NCBI GenBank assembly: GCA_027575805.1
Contig: JANBPU010000321.1
Location: 1-16,887, forward strand
Reading direction: 5' to 3'
DNA from: Mycoemilia scoparia
Lineage: Eukaryota > Kickxellomycota > Kickxellomycetes > Kickxellales > Kickxellaceae
DNA: 16,887 nt
The notes beneath the pieces were generated by a model. That model ran no database searches. It worked only from the letters and a program-made list of their open reading frames with translations, and was not told the origin of the DNA. The stretch's first letter is position 1. Each line of letters begins with the position of its first letter. Below are positions 9,149-16,707 of the stretch, piece after piece. The position numbers were made by a program, and so were the translations under genes.

Positions 9149-9942
9149 ATGAGTGGAATCGGTAAAGCATATATAGCCAAAGACCTACCGAATCCAGAAA
9201 AGGCCGAAAAAATACTAAACAGAATAATCGAAGAAATAGAGCCTACACTACAAAGATTCAATTGGTATATTGGCACATTTAGTGAATTTTATCCTGAGTA
9301 TGATAATTTGTTGGGTCAAAATATCAATAACGGCGAAATGATTCAAGTCAGATTTAGGTATCCTAGGGATCCGCATGGGTTTTTGAGATATAATATGATT
9401 ATGGATACAGTTCTTCATGAGTAAGTATTAAAGGCAATAATAATAATAATAATAATAATAGTGGTATGTCAATTTATGTTGCAAGTTACAAGAAATACTA
9501 AAATGTGTTTATACCTTTATTACTTAATGTGTAATTATTGTTACCATTAAAATATTAAACTATTTTGATGATAATGATGAATGATGGGCATGCGAGAAGA
9601 TTGGCACACAATACAATTAATGGGCATGAACAAGATTTTAACGAGCTTTATAAAAGACTTCGAGAACTACATGGAGCACATAGATTTCAAGCTGAAGATT
9701 ATGATGATGAAAGTCCAGCATTGAATAGTAGTAGTAATAGCAATGGTCATAGCTATATCTTAGAAGATGATTATGGGAGCACTGGTAGTGATAATAGCAG
9801 TGGATATGAATCCCAAACCACAATCTGCTCGACTCTTGAAGATTATTCCAATGATGATAGTGATGATGATAACGATGATGATAACGATAACGATAACGAT
9901 AACGATAGTGATAAGATGGATATAGAAGAAGATTATAATTGA
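9149..9942 (+). CDS. WLM-domain zinc metalloprotease, Wss1-like, two exons
   Basis: Exon 1 is 9149-9420 and exon 2 is 9600-9942, giving 204 residues. The joined protein has the WLM pattern: KDLPNPEKAEKIL (11-23), a helix ending FNWYIGTFSEFYPE (37-50), LLGQNINNGEMIQVRFR (54-70), and the active site HELAHNTINGHEQDF (90-104). There H90, H94 and H100 would bind zinc and E91 would act as the general base. In the family, Wss1 cleaves proteins crosslinked to DNA and works with SUMO and Cdc48. A possible SUMO-interacting stretch, YILEDD, lies at 143-148. The last 45 residues are an Asp/Asn-rich acidic tail encoded by GATAAC repeats (9867-9907). No VCP-binding SHP box was seen, and the protein is shorter than yeast Wss1. 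The start at 9149 is preferred over the upstream frame from 9053, whose extra residues look non-coding. An AATAAA follows at 9970-9975. Confidence 0.88.
9421..9599 (+). other. Intron splitting the HExxH codons of the WLM protease (179 bases)
   Basis: It starts GTAAGT and ends with AG at 9598-9599. Exon 1 ends CAT-GA and exon 2 begins A-TTG-GCA-CAC, so splicing rebuilds HELAH exactly. The intron contains an (AAT)n run of about 25 bases at 9436-9460. Neighbouring AG sites would give a wrong spacing in the zinc motif. Confidence 0.88.
9436..9460. repeat. (AAT)n microsatellite inside the WLM intron
   Basis: About eight copies of AAT in tandem. It lies wholly within the intron, so length changes would not affect the protein. 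Confidence 0.9.
9867..9907 (+). repeat. GATAAC/GATGAT hexamer repeats coding the acidic tail
   Basis: Tandem hexamers encode alternating Asp and Asn in the C-terminal tail of the WLM protein. Because the unit is six bases, copy-number change would lengthen or shorten the tail without shifting the frame. Confidence 0.85.
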
Positions 9943-10836
9943 TTTATAGACTTACTTTTGTATTATAATAATAAAAGAGAATAATATATTGGTAGTAATA
10001 GCAATAACAATAGTAGTACCCAATTAATAACAATGATACATGTGTTCTTTACAATAAGTTAATTCGCTCTCCTATATAATAATGGTAATAATGAATAGGC
10101 TTGATGAAGGAAAGTTAAAGGCAATGAATGGCTACTCGGATCATCAAATAATGGTTTTTTACATGTTTATTTCTGGTTTAGTTTTTGATTGAGAGAGAGG
10201 GGGTTGTAGTATGGCATGGCATTTGTAGTAAAAACTGATTAGTTCAACGCCCTCTGTGGATCAGCACTTGGAGTTTTTTTTGTTTGTTTCGGTTTGCTAC
10301 TGTAGTGTTTACACTGATCTTGTGACCCATTCTCACTCCACAAAGAAAGACAAGCAAATCTCTATAATTGGAGATGTAGCCATCACAATAATGGTGAAAT
10401 GTGCAAATCAGTTTGTGTGATTTTCAATAATGTTATCAGCTGGTTAAGACTTTGTTTTCGGCTTTACCCAGAATTAATGTAAAGTTTAATGGAACTGTTG
10501 TTACTATTATTCTGTTGACAAGAAAGTCACAAACAATCAAAGATTAATCTCTATTTTTGGACAACATACATTCACACAAACACACGTGGGCTTGTCCGAT
10601 CCTCCCGTTTCTCTCTGTAACCTTAACCCCCCAACAATTATTGTAAAGAAAAATTTAAATATATATGTCTGGCCTTTAAAACTTAACAAAAAAAGAGGAG
10701 GAGGAAGATTAACAACCGATGGCTTATTATGCTGGTCACCAGACATTATGGTGTTTGTTATTTGTTGTGCTATTGATAATGTCGAGTTTTCCACAAAGTG
10801 GGAACAGACTGATATCCCCACACATCTCCTGCAAAT

Positions 10837-10887
10837 CAGCCAATAACCCATATACATTTTAGCTCGAGTTTCAGTGATGATTGGCTG
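10837..10887. promoter_or_regulatory. Paired, opposite CCAAT boxes
   Basis: CAGCCAAT (10837-10844) and its exact reverse complement ATTGGCTG (10880-10887) face each other across 35 bases. The match continues imperfectly outward for a few bases. CCAAT is the binding core of the HAP/NF-Y complex. Function here is an inference. Confidence 0.35.
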
Positions 10888-10895
10888 GTTTCCAG

Positions 10896-10941
10896 GGCAG
10901 CATCTTAGTACCTCCCTTTTAGAGGAGGAGACTACTCTGCC
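10896..10941. other. Nested stem-loop, 14 paired bases in three helices
   Basis: GGCAG (10896-10900) pairs with CTGCC (10937-10941), TAGT (10906-10909) with ACTA (10931-10934), and CCTCC (10911-10915) with GGAGG (10924-10928), around an 8-base loop. All three helices are collinear, as expected for one hairpin. Whether it is transcribed is unknown. Confidence 0.45.
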
Positions 10942-11256
10942 AAATGTCCAGAATATTGGCCCAGCATTTTAACCTTTTGGACTACTATTTGGATTATATT
11001 GTTTGCCATTTCCATTAGTTGCGTACATGTACATATCTACTAGCTAATAATAATGATGTTGGTTATAATTGTGATGCACAGTTAAATTAGCAGCAAAGAA
11101 TTATACAAAATGCCTTTTTTATCTAGGTTAATGCAAACATAACCTCCATGCCTATATTCGTTCTAAAATACTATTACATTATGCCAGTAAGATGAAAACA
11201 TATATATTTTTAAAGCCAAACAAAAAACAAGTCTCCCTCTCTATCTTTCAATCTCT

Positions 11257-11279
11257 TGTTGTACATATTATGTACAACA
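11257..11279. other. Perfect palindrome with 11-base arms
   Basis: TGTTGTACATA is followed by one base and then its exact reverse complement. A half-like TATGTACAACA recurs at about 12594-12604. It could be a dimeric transcription-factor site or a hairpin. Confidence 0.5.
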
Positions 11280-11677
11280 TTAGCCCAATGTCACTAATTG
11301 TTCTTTCTTTAGTTCAAATATATTTATAGTTGTGGGGGAGTGGATGCATTATATGCGATGATTGCATGTGGGGGGACATGGCTTGAAATTTCATCCTATC
11401 CGCATTTTGTGGAGACTCTGCCAAATGGCTTTATTATATCCCCACCTCCACCTTTGATTGTTTGTCAATCGATATTTCTATTTTTAGCCCATGTCTTCCC
11501 CACAATCTCTGATGATACTGCCTATTGCCTGATTATGCATGTCTGCATATGTATGCTGGCCAGTAAAGTTCCAATTTGACCAATAATGCTTTCTTTAGCC
11601 TCTCTGTTCTTTATCCTCCACATCCTCCTCCCCCCAAAAAAAGAACACATATATAATATATCAAAAGCCATGTATGC

Positions 11678-11751
11678 GGGAGGATTTCACTAGTGATCAA
11701 GTTTATGGTAGTAGGCAGAAATAGCCCCTCAGATTTTGGCCCAATAATCAG
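11678..11751 (+). repeat. Dispersed repeat, copy B (first copy at 2465-2535, opposite strand)
   Basis: Contains ATTTCACTAGTGATCA (11684-11699) and CTCAGATTTTGGCCCA (11728-11743), each identical to the reverse complement of the first copy. The leading GGGA-x-G before the first block and the ATCAG after the second are also shared. A short inverted repeat follows at once (11757-11793). Confidence 0.65.
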
Positions 11752-11756
11752 CTGTT

Positions 11757-11793
11757 TTATAGGCAATCTCCTGGGGACCCATTTTGCCTATAA
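11757..11793. other. Inverted repeat next to repeat copy B
   Basis: TTATAGGCAA (11757-11766) and TTGCCTATAA (11784-11793) are perfect reverse complements around a 17-base spacer that contains GGGGACCC. It may be part of the adjacent dispersed element, but copy A does not show the same arms. Confidence 0.45.
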
Positions 11794-11854
11794 TAAACAC
11801 TCATGAACTTTAACTATATGATTATCTGTGTTAACTATGCATGTCTAACCACAT

Positions 11855-11903
11855 ATACATACATACATACATACATACATACATACATACATACATACAT
11901 ACA
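11855..11903. repeat. (ACAT)n microsatellite
   Basis: About twelve tandem copies of a four-base unit, without interruption. The Ile/His/Thr-rich ORF at 11841-12041 is an artefact of this repeat. Confidence 0.95.
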
Positions 11904-12134
11904 AAACCTTGCCCAAAAGTAAATATCACTATTTGCTATTCGATCAGTACTCTATGCTCTAATACTATTTATATACACTTATTCTATAATAGAACTAAAT
12001 CAAGTCATGGTTCTATTTATTTTTTACATGATATGGCATGATTTGGGCAAACAAGCAAATAACTATTGTTATAGTATTTAACCCTAATTTAATAATAATT
12101 TTCGGCTTATAGAGATCACACATACACTGACACG

Positions 12135-12150
12135 GAGAGAGAGAGAGAGA
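12135..12150. repeat. (GA)n microsatellite
   Basis: Eight tandem GA copies followed by an A run. Confidence 0.9.
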
Positions 12151-12353
12151 AAAAACTGGAAGTCAGTGAGTTTTGTGAATTATGGCATAAAGCAAACAAG
12201 TTACACAACTGGTAAAGCAAAATCTAAAAAACAAGATAAATTTTGGAGGTGATAAAATTTAATTCTTCAAGGAAAAATAAATTTATAGAAAAACGATCCA
12301 AAGAAAAATGTGCTAGTAACTAGTTGGATATTATATATAGCCAAGGTCATAAG

Positions 12354-12468
12354 TGGCTTAGCAGCGGCTTAGATATGGCTGTTATGTTCGGAGCTCCTAT
12401 AGCTCCGTGGTATGTTTGCTACCCTGGGGAATACCGGGTCGCTCACTGCCTAACAATAAAGTTGTTTT
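12354..12468 (+). ncRNA. Candidate structured, Pol III-type transcript or SINE fragment
   Basis: This GC-rich island stands out from AT-rich flanks. TGGCTTAGCAG (12354-12364) resembles a box A and TGTTCGGAGCT (12385-12395) weakly resembles a box B, although the gap between them (20 bases) is shorter than usual. Two hairpins follow in line: CGGAGCT/AGCTCCG (12389-12395 with 12401-12407) and GGTA/TACC (12409-12412 with 12420-12423) with a 7-base loop. The next stretch, CCCTGGGGAATACCGGGT (12422-12439), resembles the 3' part of 5S rRNA, but the rest of 5S is not there. A T4 run at 12465-12468 could terminate Pol III. All of this is suggestive only; a decayed 5S- or tRNA-derived SINE is another reading. 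Confidence 0.25.
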
Positions 12469-13647
12469 ATTAGAGAGGGCGGAGTAACAGATGTGCGTGC
12501 TTGTGAGTTAGTAGTATTTGTTTCTAACCAGGATTCATTTAAAATATATACATATGAAATCTGAGTCAACAATACAATAAAGCACAGCATAATATGTACA
12601 ACACCGATATATATACATGTTGTTTATTCAATACGGCCAGAAATGGGTCTTGGTGGGTATGACAATAAGAAGGGTTAAAAATTGTTGGTTTGGATTTACT
12701 TCGTTATTAAAGATCTGTGAGAAGATAAAAAGAAGGGGTGGGGTATTGATATGGCTAAATTAAAAAGAATGGGGACGGCATTCATCAACAGAGAACAAGT
12801 GAAGAGTGGGAGGAGGAGGATATGAGTGAGATGTGTTGCCAACCATTTTAAATGTCTTTCTGTGTATGTAAAATGAAATGAAAATAGTAAAGTTTTGTAA
12901 AATACTGTTGTTGTTAACTTGGTCGTTTGAAATAAAGAGAAACAGATTGGGTGTTCCTAAAAGTTATGTATTAGTGGGATAAATTCTCTATAAGGCTGAT
13001 AAAAAAGTGTCCATGTATATGTTTGTGCAAGTTGTACCGAAATTGGGTTGCATAATAAAGCCAAGGGAAAAGAAAGAAGTCGCTACTAAATAAACATCTC
13101 GACTACTACTTTCTCTCCCCCAAAAAAAGAATAGTCAAAGAAGAAAAGCGTCATGGCGATAGTAGTGGCTTTACAGGTGGAAAACACTCTGGATCCAGAA
13201 AGAGTATATTAGTAGGTGCAAGAAAAGCAGTTGAGATATTGTGTGCAAGGCGTTCTCTTCACCAAACAAAGAGACAGACAGAGAGAGAGCAAAAGACATT
13301 GACAACAAAATATATGGGCAACAGTTGCGGCTAAATATACTAATGTAGTTGTTGTTAACATGAGATGTTGTGGGCGATGATGATGATATGTGTGGAGTTT
13401 TAATTCTAACAACAGAATGTATGTATTTGTTTTTGGGATAAAAGTAAACACGCCAACTATTATGCACAACATACTTAACATTTGCGTGTGCAAGTTTTGC
13501 ATTCTCTTCCAGGTCGAATAATTGGTTCAGAGATAAGGGTGGTAGATACCTCACAGGGGACATTTACTCTTGCATGTCCAAATTGGTGATTTGTTGTTAT
13601 GAACCTCATAATAGATAAGTCAGTCTAACAACGTTCATTGTCACCAC

Positions 13648-13736
13648 ATGGGTAGTTGTTTTTGAAGGGCTATAGAGTCTCTCATTTGGCTGGGATTGCC
13701 TCTATCAACATGCACCCTTCAAAAATTATGATCCAT
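13648..13736. repeat. Foldback (MITE-like) element, copy 2
   Basis: Arms at 13648-13669 and 13715-13736 are inverted repeats with an 11-base identical inner core, TTTTTGAAGGG, and a more divergent outer half. The right arm, reverse complemented, reads ATAATTTTTGAAGGGTG, as in copy 1 at 171-198. The interior is about 45 bases and differs from copy 1. Confidence 0.55.
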
Positions 13737-13828
13737 AATCATTGGTACTTAAATATAAAACAGGCAAAGTGAGATAGTAGGAGTTTTAATTGTATCTGTG
13801 ACCATATCTACCAAAGAAAGAGGTAAAG

Positions 13829-13858
13829 GGAGAGAGAGAGAGTGAGTGAGTGAGTGAG
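13829..13858. repeat. GA/GAGT compound microsatellite
   Basis: A GA run (13829-13842) passes directly into tandem GAGT units (to 13858). It gives Leu/Ser/His-rich false ORFs on the minus strand. Confidence 0.85.
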
Positions 13859-14402
13859 AGGGTGAGTGGAACGTCAATTTCCCACATGTTCTTGTCCTGG
13901 TAGTGTTGGTTGAGTATATTGTAACATTTTTCAAGCCCCAATATAACGATCTTCGCCACAGCATCAACAGTCTTCATTGCCACCGTCGACGCCGCCACCA
14001 TTGTTATCACACACAACGCTTTAGTATCTTATCTTTTCGGTTAGTTTTCCCTAAAAGATTTAGAACAGGGGCCGTTTGTCTGAGTACGCGTGTGTGTGAA
14101 GAATACGATGACTCCCATCACCACCACCATCAAATCACAGACACAGAAACGGATTTGCGATAATTAGCAGCTACACACTCTGACAATGACCCAAAAAACA
14201 ATAAAAGTAACTTGCATGAAATCTATTTATATTTACAATGAAATAGGCCTTGAAAGACAGAGCCAAGAAAGAGCGAGGTGCCTTTAGTGCAACAACCATG
14301 CATTTGTGAATGAGAGCCAGATTTAAAAAGGAAATGCCTACACAAGCTCATATGAAATTAGGTCCCGCCCTGGTAGGATTGGCCTGATGAGGGAGCCTGT
14401 GA

Positions 14403-14589
14403 TTGGCTTGCTGGGCTGAGCCTCATGTGGGTCTGTGGCACAATACGGTGATTTTGCACACAACACACCCCGGTGGATAATTTGATGTCGGCTCAAGGCG
14501 AAGAAAACAGGATATCTGTGGTGTTTGTATTATAAGCTTGTAACTATCGCCAGAGCCACAGACAATAGGCTCAGCAGGCCGCCAGCCAA
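14403..14589. other. Long three-part inverted repeat in a GC-rich island
   Basis: Three pairs are collinear: TTGGCT (14403-14408) with AGCCAA (14584-14589), GCTGAGCC (14415-14422) with GGCTCAGC (14568-14575), and GTCTGTGGC (14431-14439) with GCCACAGAC (14555-14563). All 23 paired positions are exact, and the loop is 115 bases. The structure could be a foldback element, a structured RNA or a hairpin precursor. No known ncRNA motif was recognised in the loop. Confidence 0.5.
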
Positions 14590-15036
14590 GTAGAGTAAGA
14601 CAATCAATTTTTAAAAACCTGTAGAAAGCATCGCACAAGCTGCAAATCTATGTACGCAGACTGGTTGTATGATACGGGCTGTGTGTATGAGTTGGCGAAG
14701 GCCTGAGTGTGTTGCGCCGGCAATTAATGAAAGGCTCAGCCAAAGATGCGCACGCAAGCACAAAGAAGCGAAACACAAACGAAGTTACAAAGAAATAAGT
14801 AACAAAGGATGAGGAGTATAATGCTTGTTGTTGTGGTTGTGGTGGTGAGGCTGGCAGACAGGCCACGGGGAGGGAAGAAAATCCTTGCCAAAAAAGAACA
14901 GCACGCACATACGTACATATTCTCTAACAACAAAGACCAAGTCAAGTCAGCACTGCTTTTGTCAGAAAAGAAGGGAAAGTTCATTTAAAAGACCATGTAT
15001 GTATGTAGGCAAATGTATGTATCCGCAACCTTGGTG

Positions 15037-15044
15037 TATAAATA
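15037..15044 (+). promoter_or_regulatory. TATA box of the receptor gene
   Basis: TATAAATA matches the TATA consensus and lies 290 bases before the ATG, some 70 bases before the CT-rich tract. Confidence 0.5.
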
Positions 15045-15112
15045 AATTGACATTTGGCCTCCGTCCCCCACCTTTATTTTTCTAGTCCCTACTATTAATA
15101 ATATTAAAGTTA

Positions 15113-15190
15113 CTTTCCTCTCTTTATCTCTATCTCCTTCTTTCTCTCATCCCTCTTTAGTTCCTTTTTCTGGTTATTTCCCTTCTACCT
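15113..15190 (+). promoter_or_regulatory. Pyrimidine-rich tract upstream of the receptor start
   Basis: Almost 80 bases are dominated by C and T (for example CTTTCCTCTCTTTATCTC). In fungi such tracts often mark the zone just before transcription starts. A CA microsatellite (15252-15268) and an A-rich leader without ATG follow to the start codon. Confidence 0.45.
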
Positions 15191-15251
15191 ATTTGTATCT
15201 GTACCTGGCTTTGGCTATAGTGCACCACTACTACAGCTGCCATATCCACAT

Positions 15252-15268
15252 ACACACACACACACACA
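15252..15268. repeat. (CA)n microsatellite in the probable 5' leader
   Basis: About eight CA units, 66 bases before the receptor ATG. Confidence 0.85.
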
Positions 15269-15333
15269 AATACAGCCAAATATAATATACATATACACAT
15301 ATCTCCAAAAAACATTCAAACACCACAAAAAAG

Positions 15334-16707
15334 ATGGCGGCTACTAATCCAGCAGATAGCTGGCCAACATCAACAATAATTGTTCCTGAAGGTCCCAACG
15401 ATGACAAATCCTTGGTCTATACCGTAACCGACACCGAGAACCAAATGATAATGATCCCCCACTACACATTCAGCGAAACCCTGCTGGGCAACGTGACCTA
15501 CTTTTACCAAACCCTGGCCATGATCTCTGTAATCCTATCCTTCCTGCTGATGGTCATTGTGATCTCGATGTTCTTTATTCGCAAAGAGATTGCCAAGCGA
15601 CCATCAGTCCGACTAAGCGGCTGGATGGGGCTCACCGATTTTGTACTCTCGTTTATATTATTCATGAGATTCAACTATGACTTCATGTCATCCCGCAACG
15701 AAGCAAGCCTCAAAGTCCTAAACTGGCTAATGTGCGCTATGCCACTAACCTTTGTGCTTCTAAACTCATGCATCGTGTTCCAGCTCCAACTAACCGTGCT
15801 GATGAGGAAGGAGCGCCTCGCCCAAATCCTGAGCAGAGGCTACGAGGCTTTTAGTTTCACATTTGGCCTGGGTCTTCCGCTGATCACGTTCAAGGTTTTC
15901 CCAAACATCGTGTGGGACGGTCAACAGGTTTTCTTTTTGACGATTCCAAACTCTGGCACGCATGTTCGTGATTTCCTGGTCAGCGATTATTTGTGGGAAT
16001 TCATTGCTATGGCTTATTGCGTCGTTGTGACTGTCATGCTGCTGTTCAAGTTGTATCCTGTGTGGTCTCGGATTCGTAGCAACCACAACGATTTGGCTCT
16101 ACCTGAGGGCACATCTACTGATTCTGGCGGCACGGCAACTCATATCGGCACTACTATTGAAAAGAAGTTTGGTGGTGGCCCATATGGCAATAGTTCGGCT
16201 GCTTTGAGCAATCCTGGTCCTTATCATGGTATTAACGATAGCGTGACTCATTTCACTTCGGTTCCAAATTCTGCCGGAACCGTTGGTGGATTCTATTCTC
16301 CACTCATCAAAAAACCCGAAATTTCTTCCAATACCAACATTGGTAGTGGTAGTGTTCGTGGATATCACAACCAGCCTCCTCCTACTCCCGGTTTTGGCAC
16401 TGGTACTGGTACTGGGGGTGGTAATACCACAAATGACAGCCATTTGATTACATACGGCTCAGCTAAACAACGTAACCAAATCCGCAAAACCATCTTGAGA
16501 ATCATGCTGTATCCTATTGTTTTGATCGTGTTTAGATTACCCTACGACATCTTCATCACCGCTCCACTTCCTTACTACTTTTACCATGCTATTTATGTAC
16601 TTTGTGGCATTCAAGGTATATTTAACTTTGTGGTCTTTTTGCTTAACCCTGGTTTGGATGAGTTTTGGGCTCTTTTGAGATCCAAATTTAGTAACCGTTC
16701 ATTCTAA
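15334..16707 (+). CDS. Seven-transmembrane GPCR-like receptor
   Basis: The 457-residue, intronless product has seven hydrophobic segments: about 58-82, 97-115, 127-157, 172-194, 218-244, 386-409 and 414-438. This is the layout of a G protein-coupled receptor with an extracellular N-terminus; NVT at 53-55 is a possible glycosylation site. The third cytoplasmic loop (245-385) is long and rich in Gly, Ser and Thr, including TGTGTGGG. Helix 3 ends in a basic stretch (MRKERL), helix 6 has YPIVLIVFRLPY, and helix 7 ends LLNPGLDEFW, reminiscent of the NPxxY position. The layout is nearer to cAMP-receptor-like or Git3-like fungal receptors than to rhodopsins, but the subfamily and ligand are not known. 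The ATG at 15334 is the first in the leader, in a good context (AAAAAAG before ATG). It likely signals through a heterotrimeric G protein at the plasma membrane (inferred). Confidence 0.82.
   Translation: MAATNPADSWPTSTIIVPEGPNDDKSLVYTVTDTENQMIMIPHYTFSETLLGNVTYFYQTLAMISVILSFLLMVIVISMFFIRKEIAKRPSVRLSGWMGLTDFVLSFILFMRFNYDFMSSRNEASLKVLNWLMCAMPLTFVLLNSCIVFQLQLTVLMRKERLAQILSRGYEAFSFTFGLGLPLITFKVFPNIVWDGQQVFFLTIPNSGTHVRDFLVSDYLWEFIAMAYCVVVTVMLLFKLYPVWSRIRSNHNDLALPEGTSTDSGGTATHIGTTIEKKFGGGPYGNSSAALSNPGPYHGINDSVTHFTSVPNSAGTVGGFYSPLIKKPEISSNTNIGSGSVRGYHNQPPPTPGFGTGTGTGGGNTTNDSHLITYGSAKQRNQIRKTILRIMLYPIVLIVFRLPYDIFITAPLPYYFYHAIYVLCGIQGIFNFVVFLLNPGLDEFWALLRSKFSNRSF

Larger units (their letters stand above)
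9943..15333. other. 5.4-kb gene-poor region upstream of the receptor gene
   Basis: No ORF here has a recognisable domain; the longest ones (minus 13171-13563, minus 10537-10857, plus 10586-10846, plus 11340-11579, plus 13903-14163) are low-complexity or overlap simple repeats. Base composition is uneven, with GC-richer islands near 12355-12460 and 14350-14620. The region holds microsatellites, several perfect inverted repeats, copies of two dispersed repeats, runs of GTGGGG/CCCCAC (for example near 10816, 11332, 11369, 11440, 11498) and paired CCAAT motifs. It is long for a fungal spacer and could include ncRNA genes or distant regulatory sites. Confidence 0.6.

Noticed and set aside
11340..11579. 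Plus-strand ORF of 79 codons with hydrophobic stretch
   Set aside because: No recognisable motif, and it sits among GTGGGG and CCCCAC runs that explain its Gly and Pro; judged to be chance.
11855..11903. CRISPR-like or satellite array
   Set aside because: It is a plain four-base microsatellite without spacers.
12354..12468. A genuine 5S rRNA or tRNA gene
   Set aside because: Only the 3' patch looks like 5S, no full cloverleaf can be drawn, and the box A to box B spacing is too short; kept only as a weak ncRNA candidate.
13171..13563. Minus-strand ORF of 130 codons
   Set aside because: Rich in Ser, Leu and His from simple repeats, overlapped by another frame of similar length, with no domain or promoter signal.
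13903..14163. Plus-strand ORF with a His-rich end
   Set aside because: The His run comes from CAC/CAT repeats and the frame lacks any conserved pattern.
14384..14390. CTGATGA as the core of a hammerhead ribozyme
   Set aside because: The required GAAA core at the proper distance and the flanking stems are missing.
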